A stretch of DNA of 64,000 nucleotides from Saussurea involucrata (GCA_033807775.1 JAWVWS010001097.1:248001-312000); one strand, 5' to 3'. Positions 41,815 through 53,925 are shown, counted from the stretch's first letter. Numbers and translations: made by a program. The notes: a model not told the origin generated them from the sequence alone.

Positions 41815-43457
41815 TGTAATACCCCGGGTAAGTCCGTTAGATAAATTTCCCTATCCGTTAAGTTTATGTAACAATGATATTTAATGTTTAGGGTAAGTTT
41901 GAGATAAATTATAAGGTTAGGGGTGTTTTAGTCCTTATTGAGTAGTTTGAACCAAAAGTGTAAATTTGAGATATAAATATCTCAAACACTTCAAATATCC
42001 TCACTTTACTCTTTTAGAAAGTGTGTGTGTGAGTTCTGAGCGAAAAGAAGCAGAGGACGAAACCTACGGATAGAGCATCAATCGATTGGGTTGGATTCGA
42101 TTTGGAGGTAAACTCCTTTACATTTTATGTTTGTAATCGGTAGTAGAAGATATCTGTCGGTTTAGAAGTTACGATTTCAGTGTTTGGTATTGATTTCAAT
42201 CGAATCTAGGTGAGATGAAACCGACTGTGTTCTTGAGACTCCCGGTGGAGTCCCGGTATTATCGACTCCCGGTAGTGTAGAGTCCCGGTAACGTGAACTC
42301 CCGGTATTGTGAACTCCCGGTGATCGAGACTCCCGGTACCAAGGAGTCCCGGTACTGAAAAGTCCCGGTACTGAGAAGTCCCGGTACAGTGGAGTCCCGG
42401 TACAGTGAGTCCCGGTAGTTTTAGTAGTGTCCGGTTATAGTTTCTGATTGTATTTTTGGATTAAGTTGCTCCGAAAACTTCCTAGGGGCGGCCCCCAGAC
42501 CCCGCAAGGGCGTTGCCCCTTGACCCCATCCGCTATCTGGGTAGCGGAACCCCCGTGATAAGTCGCTGAAGGGAGAACTGTTGAGGATAAGATTTTAGTA
42601 GGCTTTATGTGTTTGACTAGAAAGGCGATATTTGTATTTAATCTGTTACAGATTCTGTGGATTTGGATTGAAAGACTGAATCTTTTGGAGAAAAGCTTGG
42701 AAGTGTTTATGGATAAGCGATCGAGGTGAGTTTTGCTTTAAAACGTTTTTGAACTGGGATACATATATATGTGTATATATATATATGAGATGATTATGTG
42801 GTAAGAATATGATTATGTGTATATAAATGACAATATGATGTAATGAGATATATATTGTATTTATATAAGCTTTGCACTACACGAGTGCACTTGTTGCCGG
42901 GTTCCGGTGAGCGGACCGGTGAGTAGTCGGGTTCCGGTGTGCGGACCGACGGGTAGCCGGGTTCCGGTGAGCGGACCGGTTGTTGATTTATTAGTTGGCT
43001 TGCTACCAACTAATATGGCCAATTGTGGAGGAATAAGGTGGATGAGATGTACACGATGCACGAGTCTGGATTGGTATTTAAATACGCGTGGTATGTTTAT
43101 ATTTTACGAAAGGATTACCAATGGTTTATCTAAACTATTTTGATACAAAGGATTTACATAAAAGGTTTTATAATGATTTTGGAAAGGACCGGGATTAACT
43201 CACTAGACCCGTTTGGTCTAACCCTCATTTTGTTTTCAAAAATATGTTTTCCAGGTCGAGGAATTGATAGCGGCAAAGGAAAGAATAAGGTGTAGGCTGC
43301 CTTCGTGGACCGATGATGATTAGGAAGATGTTATGTATTTTGTAGTTTCAAGACTAATGAGACTGTACTTGGTTTGTTATGTAACTTTTGTTGTAAATCA
43401 ATGATATGTATGCATGTTATGTTATATGATGTATGTTATGGGACTTGGGTCGTTACA
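41815..43457 (+). repeat. Ty3-2 5' LTR
   Basis: 1643 bp, TGTAATACCCCGGG to GGGTCGTTACA. Holds a CTCCCGGTA minisatellite (about 42238-42418) and a GGGTTCCGGTGAGCGGACCG repeat of three 34-bp units (42897-42982). Confidence 0.93.
42238..42418. repeat. CCCGGTA minisatellite in the Ty3-2 LTR
   Basis: About 12 units of 14-16 bp sharing A(C/G)TCCCGGTA. The right LTR (about 45650-45862) has about two more units, so the array changes length by unequal exchange or slippage. Confidence 0.85.
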
Positions 43458-43459
43458 AA

Positions 43460-43471
43460 TGGTATCAGAGC
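43460..43471 (+). other. Ty3-2 primer binding site (initiator tRNA-Met)
   Basis: TGGTATCAGAGC, two bases after the 5' LTR. Confidence 0.9.
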
Positions 43472-43718
43472 CCTAGTTTAAGGGATTTAGGTATTTGTAC
43501 CCGTACCTAGACTTAAACTGCATGTGAAGTAGGATGTCCTTGATATATTAGAACCTTGGGATGCTAAGTATAAAAGGTAGAAGGAACATCATGTAAGGTA
43601 ATTTCAGATTACACCTGGCCAGTGTAATTGTGATCTTATAGGTGCATGTTTGGACTGGGATACCTTATTATATGGGGTATGTGCTTAGGTGTATATTAAT
43701 CTTGTCTGAATCTACAGA

Positions 43719-45008
43719 ATGGCAAGCGGTACTCGAAATACGAATAGAAGAGGAGGAGGAAATCCGAATAGTACGAATCCACCAATAGGAACGGGGGGAA
43801 GAAGAGGAGAGCGAGGGGGAGGTAGATCCGGAGGTAGAACGGGGAGTAGAACTGGGGGCAGAACCGGAGGTAGAGTTCAGGGGCGAGGTACAGAGTTTAT
43901 TACAAGAGACGATTTGATGGCGGAGATGGGAAGACTTCAAGCAAATATCCAGGTTATGTTCGACCAAGCTCGTCATACTGAAACACCAGATCCTGGTTTT
44001 GAAGACGAAATTCCCATTACACCTACGGTCATACCAGTGTCAAGAAGGTGTGATTACAAGATGTTCTTAAACTGTAGACCTCCAACTTACTCAGGAGATA
44101 GAGACCCAGTGAAGGCGATGAGATGGTTAAAAGAAATAGAAGCCATCTTCAAGACCAGTAAGTGTGCGGATGAGGACAGAGTATTATACGGAACAACGAT
44201 GTTGAAGGCAGAAGCTCTGTACTGGTGGGAAGCTCACATTGATTCCATAGGGTCAGATGTATACTCTACTTTTACTTGGGACGAATTCGCAACAGCTTTC
44301 AAAGGACAGTTTTGTTCTCAAGCAGCAGTCAGACAACTGGAAGAGGAGTTCATGAACTTACACCAGCGAAGTTTATCGGTTAGGGATTACACCGCTCTCT
44401 TTCTGGAGAAGTCTCGCTTTGCAGAGTACTATGTTGCCACGGAGGCTCTAAAGATGGAAAGGTTTATTTTTGGGTTAAATGCAGAAATTAGAAAGCTAGT
44501 GACTGCAAAAGGACCCGATACCTTCTCAGCCGCAGTGGATGCCGCGGAAAATGTGGAACAGGATAACCGGAGAGACGTTGGTGATAAGAGTGCTGGGAAA
44601 AGAAAACTGGAAGAAACGATGTACGATTCAGAAGAATACGAATCCCCGAGGTTTGATAGTTATTCACCTTTCAGACCAGTTGAAAGACCATGCCCAAAAT
44701 GCAATCGTGTTTATCAAGGAAACTGTTATGTGGATTCCCGAAGTTGTTACAAATGTGGAAAGACTGGTCACATTGTTAGAGACTGTCGGGTAACTCGTAT
44801 CTGTTTCATTTGCAATTCCCCGGATCATATTCAGTCAGATTGTCCGCAATGGAAAGCACAACAGGGTAGTATGGCGGTGAGACCAACGGGTGTTAGGCCG
44901 GGAGAAGAACAAGGGCCTGAGGTATCGAAAGCAAAGGGCCGTGTTTTTCAGATGACGGAACAAGAGGTGGAGGAAAGTCCTGATGAGGTTACAGGTATAT
45001 TTCTATAA
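43719..45008 (+). CDS. gag: Ty3-2 gag (Retrotrans_gag, zinc knuckles)
   Basis: 429 residues. The N-terminus (7-58) is Gly/Arg-rich with repeated GGR(S/T)GGRT, probably RNA-binding. The Retrotrans_gag core spans about 110-290 with RPPTYSGDRDPVKAMRWLKE, YWWEAH and WDEFATAFKGQF. Two CCHC knuckles (CYKCGKTGHIVRDC and CFICNSPDHIQSDC) follow near 340-375, preceded by an extra CPKC pair. It ends just before a relic of the protease start. The frame is intact, so gag could be made, but enzymes must be supplied in trans. Confidence 0.92.
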   Translation: MASGTRNTNRRGGGNPNSTNPPIGTGGRRGERGGGRSGGRTGSRTGGRTGGRVQGRGTEFITRDDLMAEMGRLQANIQVMFDQARHTETPDPGFEDEIPITPTVIPVSRRCDYKMFLNCRPPTYSGDRDPVKAMRWLKEIEAIFKTSKCADEDRVLYGTTMLKAEALYWWEAHIDSIGSDVYSTFTWDEFATAFKGQFCSQAAVRQLEEEFMNLHQRSLSVRDYTALFLEKSRFAEYYVATEALKMERFIFGLNAEIRKLVTAKGPDTFSAAVDAAENVEQDNRRDVGDKSAGKRKLEETMYDSEEYESPRFDSYSPFRPVERPCPKCNRVYQGNCYVDSRSCYKCGKTGHIVRDCRVTRICFICNSPDHIQSDCPQWKAQQGSMAVRPTGVRPGEEQGPEVSKAKGRVFQMTEQEVEESPDEVTGIFL

Positions 45009-45226
45009 ACTCTATACGTGCTAAGGTGTTATCTGACTTCGGTGCAAAATGGTTATTGGTATTTCTGTGCTTTTGTTGCTTATCTGTGTTAGAGATATAG
45101 GTGGGTGTGGGGTGGCTATTCAGTTAGTTTCTATGGTTTTGATTGAGTTCGAAGTAGTAGTGATAAGCATTCATACCTTTTCGTCTAGCCGAATTCCGGG
45201 ACGGAATTCTTTTAAGGGGGAGATAA

Positions 45227-46891
45227 TGTAATACCCCGGGTAAGTCCGTTAGACAAATTTCCCTATCCGTTAAGTTTATGTAACGATGATATTTAATGTT
45301 TAGGGTAAGTTTGAGATAAATTATAAGGTTAGGGGTGTTTTAGTCCTTATTGAGTAGTTTGAACCAAAAGTGTAAATTTGAGATATAAATATCTCAAACA
45401 CTTCAAATATCCTCACTTTACTCTTTTAGAAAGTATGTGTGTGAGTTCTGAGCGAAAAGAAGCAGAGGACGAAACCTACGGATAGAGCATCAATCGATTG
45501 GGTTGGATTCGATTTGGAGGTAAACTCCTTTACATTTTATGTTTGTAATCAGTAGTAGAAGATATATGTCGGTTTAGAAGTTACGATTTCAGTGTTTGGT
45601 ATTGATTTCAATCGAATCTAGGTGAGATGAAACCGACGGTGTTCTTGAGACTCCCGGTGGAGTCCCGGTATTATCGACTCCCGGTAGTGTAGAGTCCCGG
45701 TATAGTCAACTCCCGGTAACGTGAACTCCCGGTAAAGTGAACTCCCGGTATTGTGAACTCCCGGTGATCGAGACTCCCGGTACCAAGGAGTCCCGGTACT
45801 GAGAAGTCCCGGTACTGAGAAGTCCTGGTACAGTGGAGTCCCGGTACAGTGAGTCCCGGTAGTTTTGGTAGTGTCCGGTTATAGTTTCTGATTGTATTTT
45901 TGGATTAAGTTGCTCCGAAAACTTCCTAGGGGCGGCCCCCAGACCCCGCAAGGGCGTTGCCCCTTGACCCCATCCGCTATCTGGGTAGCGGAACCCCCGT
46001 GATAAGTCGCTGAAGGGAGAACTGTTGAGGATAAGATTTTAGTAGGCTTTATGTGTTTGACTAGAAAGGCGATATTTGTATTTAATCTGTTACAGATTCT
46101 GTGGATTTGGATTGAAAGACTGAATCTTTTGGAGAAAAGCTTGGAAGTGTTTATGGATAAGCGATCGAGGTGAGTTTTGCTTTAAAACGTTTTTGAACTG
46201 GGATACATATATATGTGTATATATATATATGAGATGATTATGTGGTAAGAATATGATTATGTGTATATAAATGACAATATGATGTAATGAGATATATATT
46301 GTATTTATATAAGCTTTGCACTACACGAGTGCACTTGTTGCCGGGTTCCGGTGAGCGGACCGGTGAGTAGTCGGGTTCCGGTGTGCGGACCGACGGGTAG
46401 CCGGGTTCCGGTGAGCGGATCGGTTGTTGATTTATTAGTTGGCTTGCTACCAACTAATATGGCCAATTGTGGAGGAATAAGGTGGATGAGATGTACACGA
46501 TGCACGAGTCTGGATTGGTATTTAAATACGTGTGGTATGTTTATATTTTACAAAAGGATTACCAAAGGTTTATCTAAACTATTTTGATACAAAGGATTTA
46601 CATAAAAGGTTTTATAATGATTTTGGAAAAGACCGGGATTAACTCACTAGACCCGTTTGGTCTAACCCTCATTTTGTTTTCAAAAATATGTTTTCCAGGT
46701 CGAGGAATTGATAGCGGCAAAGGAAAGAATAAGGTGTAGGCTGCCTTCGTGGACCTAGAAGATGTTGTGTATTTTGTAGTTTCAAGACTAATGAGACTGT
46801 ACTTGGTTTGTTATGTAACTTTTGTTGTAAATCAATAATATGTATGCATGTTATGTTATATGATGTATGTTATGGGACTTGGGTCGTTACA
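45227..46891 (+). repeat. Ty3-2 3' LTR
   Basis: 1665 bp, same ends. It differs from the 5' copy by extra CCCGGTA units, a deletion of about 11 bp near 46757 and a few substitutions, so it is older than Copia-2 and Copia-3. Confidence 0.93.
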
Positions 46892-48773
46892 GAACCTCAA
46901 ACAGGGCATGACATGGGTGGTGAACCTCAAGCAGGGCATGGCATGGGTGAACCTCAAACAGGGCATGACATGGGTGGTAAACCTCAAACAGGGCATGCCA
47001 TGGGTGGTGAACCTCAAACAGGGCATGACATGGGTGGTGAAAACACATGGCCTGAGATGGGTGATGAAAACACATGGACTGAGTTGGGTGGTGAAAACAC
47101 AGGGCTTGAGATGGGTGAAGAAAACACAGGGCCTTAGATTGGTTTGTTTGAGACATTGGCTGAGGATGATAGTGAAGATGATGACTACTTGGTAGATGAT
47201 GAATATGGGATGGATGATGACTTTGATGTGGATATGATGGGACTACTCAACTGTAGACTTTGATGCAGATTGGAATGCAAACTTTCAGGACTTATTTCCT
47301 GAATTCAACATAGGAGATGATGTGGAGCCATTCCAGTTTGATGACTATGACAGTGGAGAATCTTCTGATTTTGAGGCAGAAAGGAGAAAACATTTGCATG
47401 GTTTAAGAAAGAACTATGAAGCAGAGCATAGAAATAGAACTTGTAAAACAGGCTTTTATGTTGGACAAGAGTTTGGCAGTAAGAAAGAGATCAAGAAATT
47501 GGTTGCAGAGCATGCAGTTGAGACCAAAAGGGACATTGGTCTAATAAGAAATGATAACAAAAGAATAAGGGCCATTTGCAAAGGGAAGGTTGTGGACTCA
47601 AAAAAAGCGGTTGGTGGGCCTAGTCAAGAGTCAATAAAATCAAGAAAGTTAAATACAAGTGGTGGGCCTGTTTGTCCTTGGACTCTATATGCATCCACAA
47701 GCAACCAAGATGAAACCTGGGTGGTTAAAACCTACATTGATGACCATAAATGTCTATAAACTAGAAAGGTAACACAATGTACAACAACCTATCTCTCTGA
47801 GCAAGTTGAGGACACAATTATTCCTAACCCTAATATACCACTTAATGCCCTAAAGGATCAACTTCAAAGGAAGTTGGATGTTCATGTTTCAAAGCAGAAG
47901 GCATTCAGGGCAAAGACAATGGCAACACACAGGGTAAGGGGTAATTACAGTCTACAATATTCATGGTTGAGAGACTATTGTCTTGAGTTGCAGAGGACCA
48001 ACATTGATACAACTATTAAGTTGGATCTACAGGTTGAGCAAAATGAGGCAAGTGATACTAGACAATTCAGGAGAATATACATCTGTTTAGGTCCACTTAA
48101 GAAGGGATGCAAAGCATGTGACATAGATTTGTTAGGCCTGGATGGAGCTTTTATGAAAGGGTCATTTCCAGGACAGATACTAACTGCAGTCGGGGTTGAT
48201 CCCAATCATGGAATCTACCCAGTTGCGTATGCAATAGTAGAGTCTGAATGTACTGATTCTTGGATGTGGTTTTTGGAATATTTGGGTGATGACTTAGGCT
48301 TGGAGAGGAACTCAAACTTCACATTTATCACTGACAGGCAGAAGGTAAACCTCTATTCTATTTTCATGAATTTACTCACAGACATGTTATGTATGTTATT
48401 AACTCACATATACAATTAACATTGACCACAGGGACTTTTACCAGCACTTTCTAGGGTATTTCCATGTGCAGAGCATAGGTATTGCTTGAGGCACATTCAT
48501 GATAATATGAAGATGACCTGGAGAGGCAAAGCATACAAAGATCTTTTGTGGAAATGTGCAACATCAACCACTATACCACAGTTTCAAAGCTGTATGTCTG
48601 AGTTGGGAACTTTCAAACCAGAAGCATACAAATGGTTGAACAAAATTCCACCCCAATGTTGGTCAAGATCTCATTTTACAGGTAAAATTTATTCTTACAT
48701 GTAGGTATGATCTCACTTTGGTTATGTCAGATCACATTGTAATGTGTTATTTGTCTATATTCAATTTTACAGG

Positions 48774-49683
48774 TGTTTGGGCAAAATTTCACTGGTCTCG
48801 ACCACGACTGGAAAAGGTAAGACACATGTTATGAACTATATCTTGTATTAAGATAAGGCCCCGACAAAGCCCCAAAAAACCTCCGTCGTCCCTCCTAAAA
48901 GGTAAGTCGAGAGTTCCTCACGACACTCGACCTCGACGTCGCCTACTGCGCACGACCGTCGCGTAGAATCATGCGACCTCGGCCGACTAACGCGTTATAC
49001 GAATGTTATATTTGTTCAGTGATTAATGCAGGAGTCAAAGTCATTAATGGACAACGGCTATAACCGACGAAATCAGTTATGAGCATCTAATCCCACATTG
49101 AAGACGACGACCGTTACAACAATCATCAAAGATCTTAATGATTCAATTAAAATCATCCGAAGACTATAAATCCCAAGTTCAATCCTCAGTTTCAGGACAT
49201 CGAATAACACAGGGAGAGAGATAGAACAAGAGGATCAAACAACAGAAGCAAACGCAAACACTCGAAGAATATTCATTCGAAGCAAAGAGATCATTCATAG
49301 AAGATCGCTATCGACGCACGACTTTCACTCTCGACCAACAGTTTACACATTGTTTTCACACACGACGCACACTGTTTTTACATTTCAAACACTTGTACTT
49401 TACATTTCGAAATATTTCCCTTCATTTGTATTGTAATCTCTATACGATCGACATCCGGAACACCAAGGACATCGCCCCTGATTGGCGACCATAGTGCAGC
49501 GACGACATCTACTGTCGTCCGCAGGTTTTTTCCTCATCGAGATTTTTCCTGCGTCATCAAATCCTCTGTCTTATTTACATTTTTGTCTTTGTCGCACGCC
49601 TTTGTCGAACGATTCCTTTCTTTAGCTGTTAAAGTCCACATCGACCTTAAGTTGTCCCTTTGGTGCGATTTTTGGCATTAACA
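48774..49683 (+). repeat. Ty3-3 5' LTR
   Basis: 910 bp, TGTTTGGGCAAAATTTCAC to TTTTTGGCATTAACA. The insertion lies two bases beyond a MULE-3 splice acceptor (TTTTACAG). Confidence 0.88.
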
Positions 49684-49784
49684 GTTTGGCGCCATCCGTG
49701 GGACCCCATCTAGAGAAAATCTTCGACAAACGTGCGTCCTACTTACGTTTTCTTGGAGTTTCATCTGTTCTCTGTTTCAGGAAA

Positions 49785-52700
49785 ATGGCGAATAACGAAC
49801 AATCCGCTGACCCAGCACATGAGGGACTCGAAAATGCACAAGATGCACTTAAAGCAGTCAACGATTATCGCCTGGAGGAAGTCATTCTAGATTCAAGCAA
49901 GCCTGACCAAAAAGTCTTAATCGGGTCGTCTCTCAATCCTTGCCTCAGGGAAAAGTTAATATCTTTTTTGCAGGAACATGCTGATTGTTTCGCCTGGTCG
50001 CATGAAGATATGGTCGGCATAGATCCTGACGTCATCTCTCACAAGCTCAACGTCGACCCATCGTTCAAGCCTATCAAACAGAAGAGACGGAAATTTGCTC
50101 CTGAAAGGAATAAGGTGATAAATGACGAAGTCGACAATCTTCTCAAGACAGGGAAGATTCGAGAGGAAAAATACCCCGATTAGCTTGCTAACGTCGTGGT
50201 TGTAGCAAAGAAGAATGGAAAGTGGAGGGTCTGCATCGACTTCACAGAACTCAATAAAGCCTGTCCAAAAGACCCTTTTCCATTACCTCATATCGACGCC
50301 ATGGTCGACGCGACAGCGGGGCACGAACTACCGACGTTCATGGATGCCTATTCCGGATACAATCAAATCTTAATGCACGTTGTTTGGGCAAAAAATAACG
50401 TCGCTCGACCGCGACCAGAACAAGTAAGACATATGATTAAGGACTATATATTGTATTAAGATAAGGTCTCGACAAAGACCCAGAACACCATCGTCGTCCC
50501 TTATTAAAGGTAAGTCGAGAGTTCCTCACGACGCTCGACCATAGCGTCGCCCGATCCGCACGACTATTATATAAAGACGCGCGACCTCGACCAAAGCTAA
50601 CGTTAACCGTAATCGTTTGTTAAGTGTTTAATGTAGGAGTCAAAGTCATTAAGGAGTAACGACTATAACCGACGCAATCATTAAACAGTCGGCGACCGTA
50701 ACGGACGAAGATCATTACTCCGGCGACCGTTTCCAACCGTTAAGGCCATTAAAGGAGCATTCATGGATGAAGCTAAGGACACGAAGACTATAAATATCAA
50801 GCTCAATCAACATTTCAAGACATCGAATATCCGGCGATTAACAACCGAAGCAATATTCAAGAACACCTGAAGTGAAGAACCATTATTCTAAGTATCGCTC
50901 TCGACGCACGACAACAGCCCTCGACCAGCAGTTCACACTTTGTTTCGTACACGACAAACACCTATTTTTACATTCAAACACTTGTACTTTATATTTCGAA
51001 GCATTTCCTTCATTTGTATTGTAATCTCTGTACGATCGACACCAGTATCCAAGGACATCGCCCCTGATTGGCGACCATAGTATAGCGACGACACCCACTG
51101 CCGTCCGCATGTTTTTTCCTCGTTTGAGGTTTTTCCTGCGTCATAAAATCCCTTGTTTCTTTATTTTATTTATCGTCGCACGTCTCGTCGAAAGATTCTC
51201 TCTTTAGTTGTTTAAGTCCACATCGACCTTAAGTTGTTCCTTTGGTGCGATTTTTGGAATTAACACACGTCGAGGACCAAGAAAAAACCGCATTTATGAC
51301 GGACCGAGGTATTTACTGTTATAAAGTTATGCCTTTCGGACTAAAAAATGTAGGTTCTACCTACCAGCGTCTAGTGAATAAAATGTTCAAAGACCATCTC
51401 GGCGACACGATGGAGGTGTATATCGACGACATGCTGGTCAAGTCAAAACAAGCGATCGACCATGTCGAGCATCTGAGGCAATCGTTTGATATCCTTAGAA
51501 AGTATAGCATGAAGCTCAACCCGACGAAATGTTCCTTTGGCGTCAGCGCTGGGAAATTCCTAGGATATATGGTCACTCGCCGAGGCATCGAAGCCAATCC
51601 CGACCAGATCAATGCCATTGTCGAGATCAAATCTCCTCGAAATTTCAAAGAAGTCCAAAGGCTCACTGGTCGGGTAGCAGCTCTAAACAGGTTCATCTCC
51701 CGATCTTCAGATAAATGTCATCTATTTTACAACGTCCTCAGGAAAAACAGAGGCTTCGACTGGACCGACGTTCATGAACAGGCATTGCAAAAACTCAAAG
51801 AATACATGACGTCGCCTCCCTTATTGTCGAAACCTCGCGATCATGAAATCTTGCAACTATATCCGGCTGTTAGTCCAAACGCGGTAAGTGCTGTCCTAGC
51901 ACAAGAAGATGAAAAACAGCAACTGCCAATCTATTATGTAAGTAAATATATTCTGGATGCAGAAACCAGGTATTCCTCTATGGAAAAATTGCTCTTGTCG
52001 CTAGTCACAGCTGCTAAAAGTTGCCACATTATTTTGAGTCGCATCCCATTACTGTCGTAACTAACTTCCCTCTTAAGTCTGTCTTAAGAAAACCTGAGTT
52101 GACAGGTCGCTTAGCAAAATGGAGCATATATCTTAGCAGCTATGATATTGACTTCAAGCCCAGGACCGCGATCAGAGCTCGAGGTATCAACTGTGGTGAC
52201 TCACGACGACGTGCCCTGGATCTTGCACGTCGATGGGTCATCCAACATTAGAGGCTCAGGACTAGGCGTCGTCTTAAAGTTGCCACAGGGGGCAAGATGG
52301 TATACTCAGTTCGGTGCAATTTTAAAACCACCAACAACGAAGCCGAGTACGAGGCCCTGATCGTAGGGATGAATATGGCCCACGACTCGGGGGCAACCGC
52401 GCTACATGTCAAAAGCGATTTTCTCCTGGTCGTGAACCAGATGAATGGAGAATTCGCGGCCAAAGATTCAAAAATGACAGCGTACTTGAAGGTAGCAAAA
52501 GAAAAATCAAAAATGTTTAAAACATTTTCTATTGAACAAATCCCGAGAGACCGGAATACTCAGGCCGACGCTTTAGCAAATCTCGGGTCTGCTTTAGTCG
52601 AACCCATATTCGACGTTATTCCCATGATCCATCTGGCGACATCGTCTATCGAAAACATCGATGTTGTCCAGATCGAGGACGAAAAAGATGATTGGTCGTG

Positions 52701-53925
52701 CGACATCCGAAATTTCCTTATGCACGACCAACTCCCAGAAGACAAGATGGAAGCCCGGAAGATCAGATTTAAAGCATCTAAATATACCATAATTGGAGAT
52801 AAGCTCTATCGACGATCATCGACATGATTAAACCTAAGATGCGTCATTAGCAAGAGTCAGGTCCAAAAAATCCTTCACGAGATGCACGACGGCGAATGTG
52901 GCAATCATTTTGGTGGTCGCAGTTTGGCTAATCGTATCTCTCGACAAAGGTATTTTTGGCCAACATTGCGACAAGACGCCGTCAAGTACGTCCAGAACTG
53001 TGACCCTTATCAACGACATGCAAGTATGTCACATAAACCCTCTGAACCTTTGCACTCGACACTCATCCCATGGCCATTCATGAGGTGGGGAATGGATATT
53101 GTTGGCAAGCTACCCCCGGCCCCGGGGCAAAAGGTATTCCTCCTTGTACTCACCGATTATTTTTCCAAGTGGGTTGAGGCGGCTGCTTTTTCCCAAATCA
53201 GGGACAAGGAAGTCATCTCTTTTATCCAGACTAACATCATATGCAGATTTGGGATTCCATCCGAAATCGTCTGTGACAACGGATCCCAATTCATAAGCGA
53301 CATGACTCAACAATTTTGCGAAGACAGGAGTATCAAGTTAACAACCTCGACTCCCAGATACCCTCAGGCGAACGGATTTGCTGAATCAAGTAATAAGACC
53401 ATTATAGCTTCGATCAAGAAAAGGTTAAAAGCTGCAAAAGGAAGATGGGTCGAAGAACTCCCTTCAATCCTATGGGCAAATCGCACGACGCCGCGCACGC
53501 CCACAGGACAAACCCCTTTCTCTCTCGTCTACGGTTGCGAAGCAGTCCTGCCAATCGAAGTCCAGCTCCCAACTTCGAGGCATACTTCCGTCAACCACAA
53601 CATGATTGATTTAAATTATGATATTGACGCCCTCGAGGAGCTTAGAGAATCAACCTTGATCAGAATGGCATCTCAGAAGCAAGCAGTCGAGCGACATTTC
53701 AATAAACACGTCAAAGTCAAAGTCTTTCAAGAAGGCGATTACGTCCTTCGTCGAGTGTTCCAAAACACTCAAGAACTCAATGCCGGTAAGCTTTCTATTA
53801 AATGGGAAGGTCCTTACCGCATCTCCGAAGTCGTTGGTAAAAGAGCCTATCGACTCCAGACTCTCGACAATCAAGAAATCCCACGCAGTTGGAATGCGAC
53901 ACACTTGAAAAAGTATTTTTTCTAA
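49785..53925 (+). pseudogene. Ty3-3 gag-pol, deleted and broken
   Basis: Starts with a short gag-like N-terminus (MANNEQSADPAHEG) joined directly to the RT entry (FLQEHADCFAWSHEDM), so the remaining gag and the protease are deleted. RT continues (MDAYSGYNQILMH) with a TAG at 50181-50183 where Trp is expected (PD*LANVV). It is interrupted by the solo LTR and resumes at 51266 with VYIDDMLVKS. The RNase H region (about 52000-52830) has frame changes and a stop near 52825. Integrase (52882-53925) is open for 347 residues. Its landmarks are the H2C2 zinc site, the MDIVGKLP, VCDNGSQF and PQANGFAES acidic positions, and a WEGPYRI tail. Not functional as a whole. Confidence 0.85.
50381..51265 (+). 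mobile_element. Solo LTR of the Ty3-3 family inside Ty3-3 RT
   Basis: 885 bp, TGTTTGGGCAAAAAATAAC to TTTTTGGAATTAACA, flanked by CACGT (50376-50380 and 51266-51270). Removing it joins MDAYSGYNQILMH to VEDQEKTAF in frame. It is clearly related to, but diverged from, the Ty3-3 LTRs. Confidence 0.92.

Larger units (their letters stand above)
41815..46891 (+). mobile_element. Ty3-2: gag-only Ty3/gypsy element
   Basis: 5.1 kb on the plus strand with LTRs of 1643 and 1665 bp, target duplication GAACC (41810-41814 and 46892-46896), an initiator tRNA-Met primer site (43460-43471), one gag ORF and a polypurine tract (TTTTAAGGGGGAGATAA, 45210-45226). The interior is only 1.77 kb. After gag a few codons of protease start (KVLSDFGAK) can be read, then pol is missing. 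It sits inside the MULE-3 transposase exon. Confidence 0.93.
40997..48681 (+). pseudogene. MULE-3 transposase (PB1-like, MuDR DNA-binding, DDE core), broken
   Basis: Exon 1 is 40997-41060 (MGPTMWEIRWNDLDFD). Exon 2 is 41286-41814 continuing at 46897, across the Ty3-2 insertion, to 48344. A third exon is 48432-48681. Exon 2 starts with a plant PB1-like domain (NGKVRFVDLVDRDELSVHVV). Glycine/glutamate repeats around EPQTGHDMGG, an acidic stretch and the MuDR DNA-binding region (FGSKKEIKKLVAEHAVE) follow. The core has DLLGLDGAFMKG, FITDRQKG and AEHRYC, matching the three acidic catalytic positions. Stops at about 47135 (TAG) and 47757 (TAA, in KCL*TRK), a frame change near 47245 and loss of the 3' end make it non-functional. 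Confidence 0.82.
40678..48773 (+). mobile_element. MULE-3: Mutator-like element with decayed transposase gene, right part lost
   Basis: The left end is GAGTAAATTACGGATTTGG followed by GGTCCCT-rich sequence, a common MULE terminus in plants. It carries a PB1/MuDR-type transposase gene in several exons. Ty3-2 is inserted at 41815-46891, and Ty3-3 cuts off the right part at 48774. The opposite inverted end and target duplication are outside the window or lost. Confidence 0.7.

Noticed and set aside
46887..47156. Antisense open frame with HALFEVHHPC repeats
   Set aside because: It is the shadow of the repeats in the MULE-3 transposase exon.
48774..48830. Apparent further MULE-3 transposase exon (VWAKFHWSRPRLEK)
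   Set aside because: The same DNA starts the LTRs at 50381 and 62948, so it is LTR sequence.
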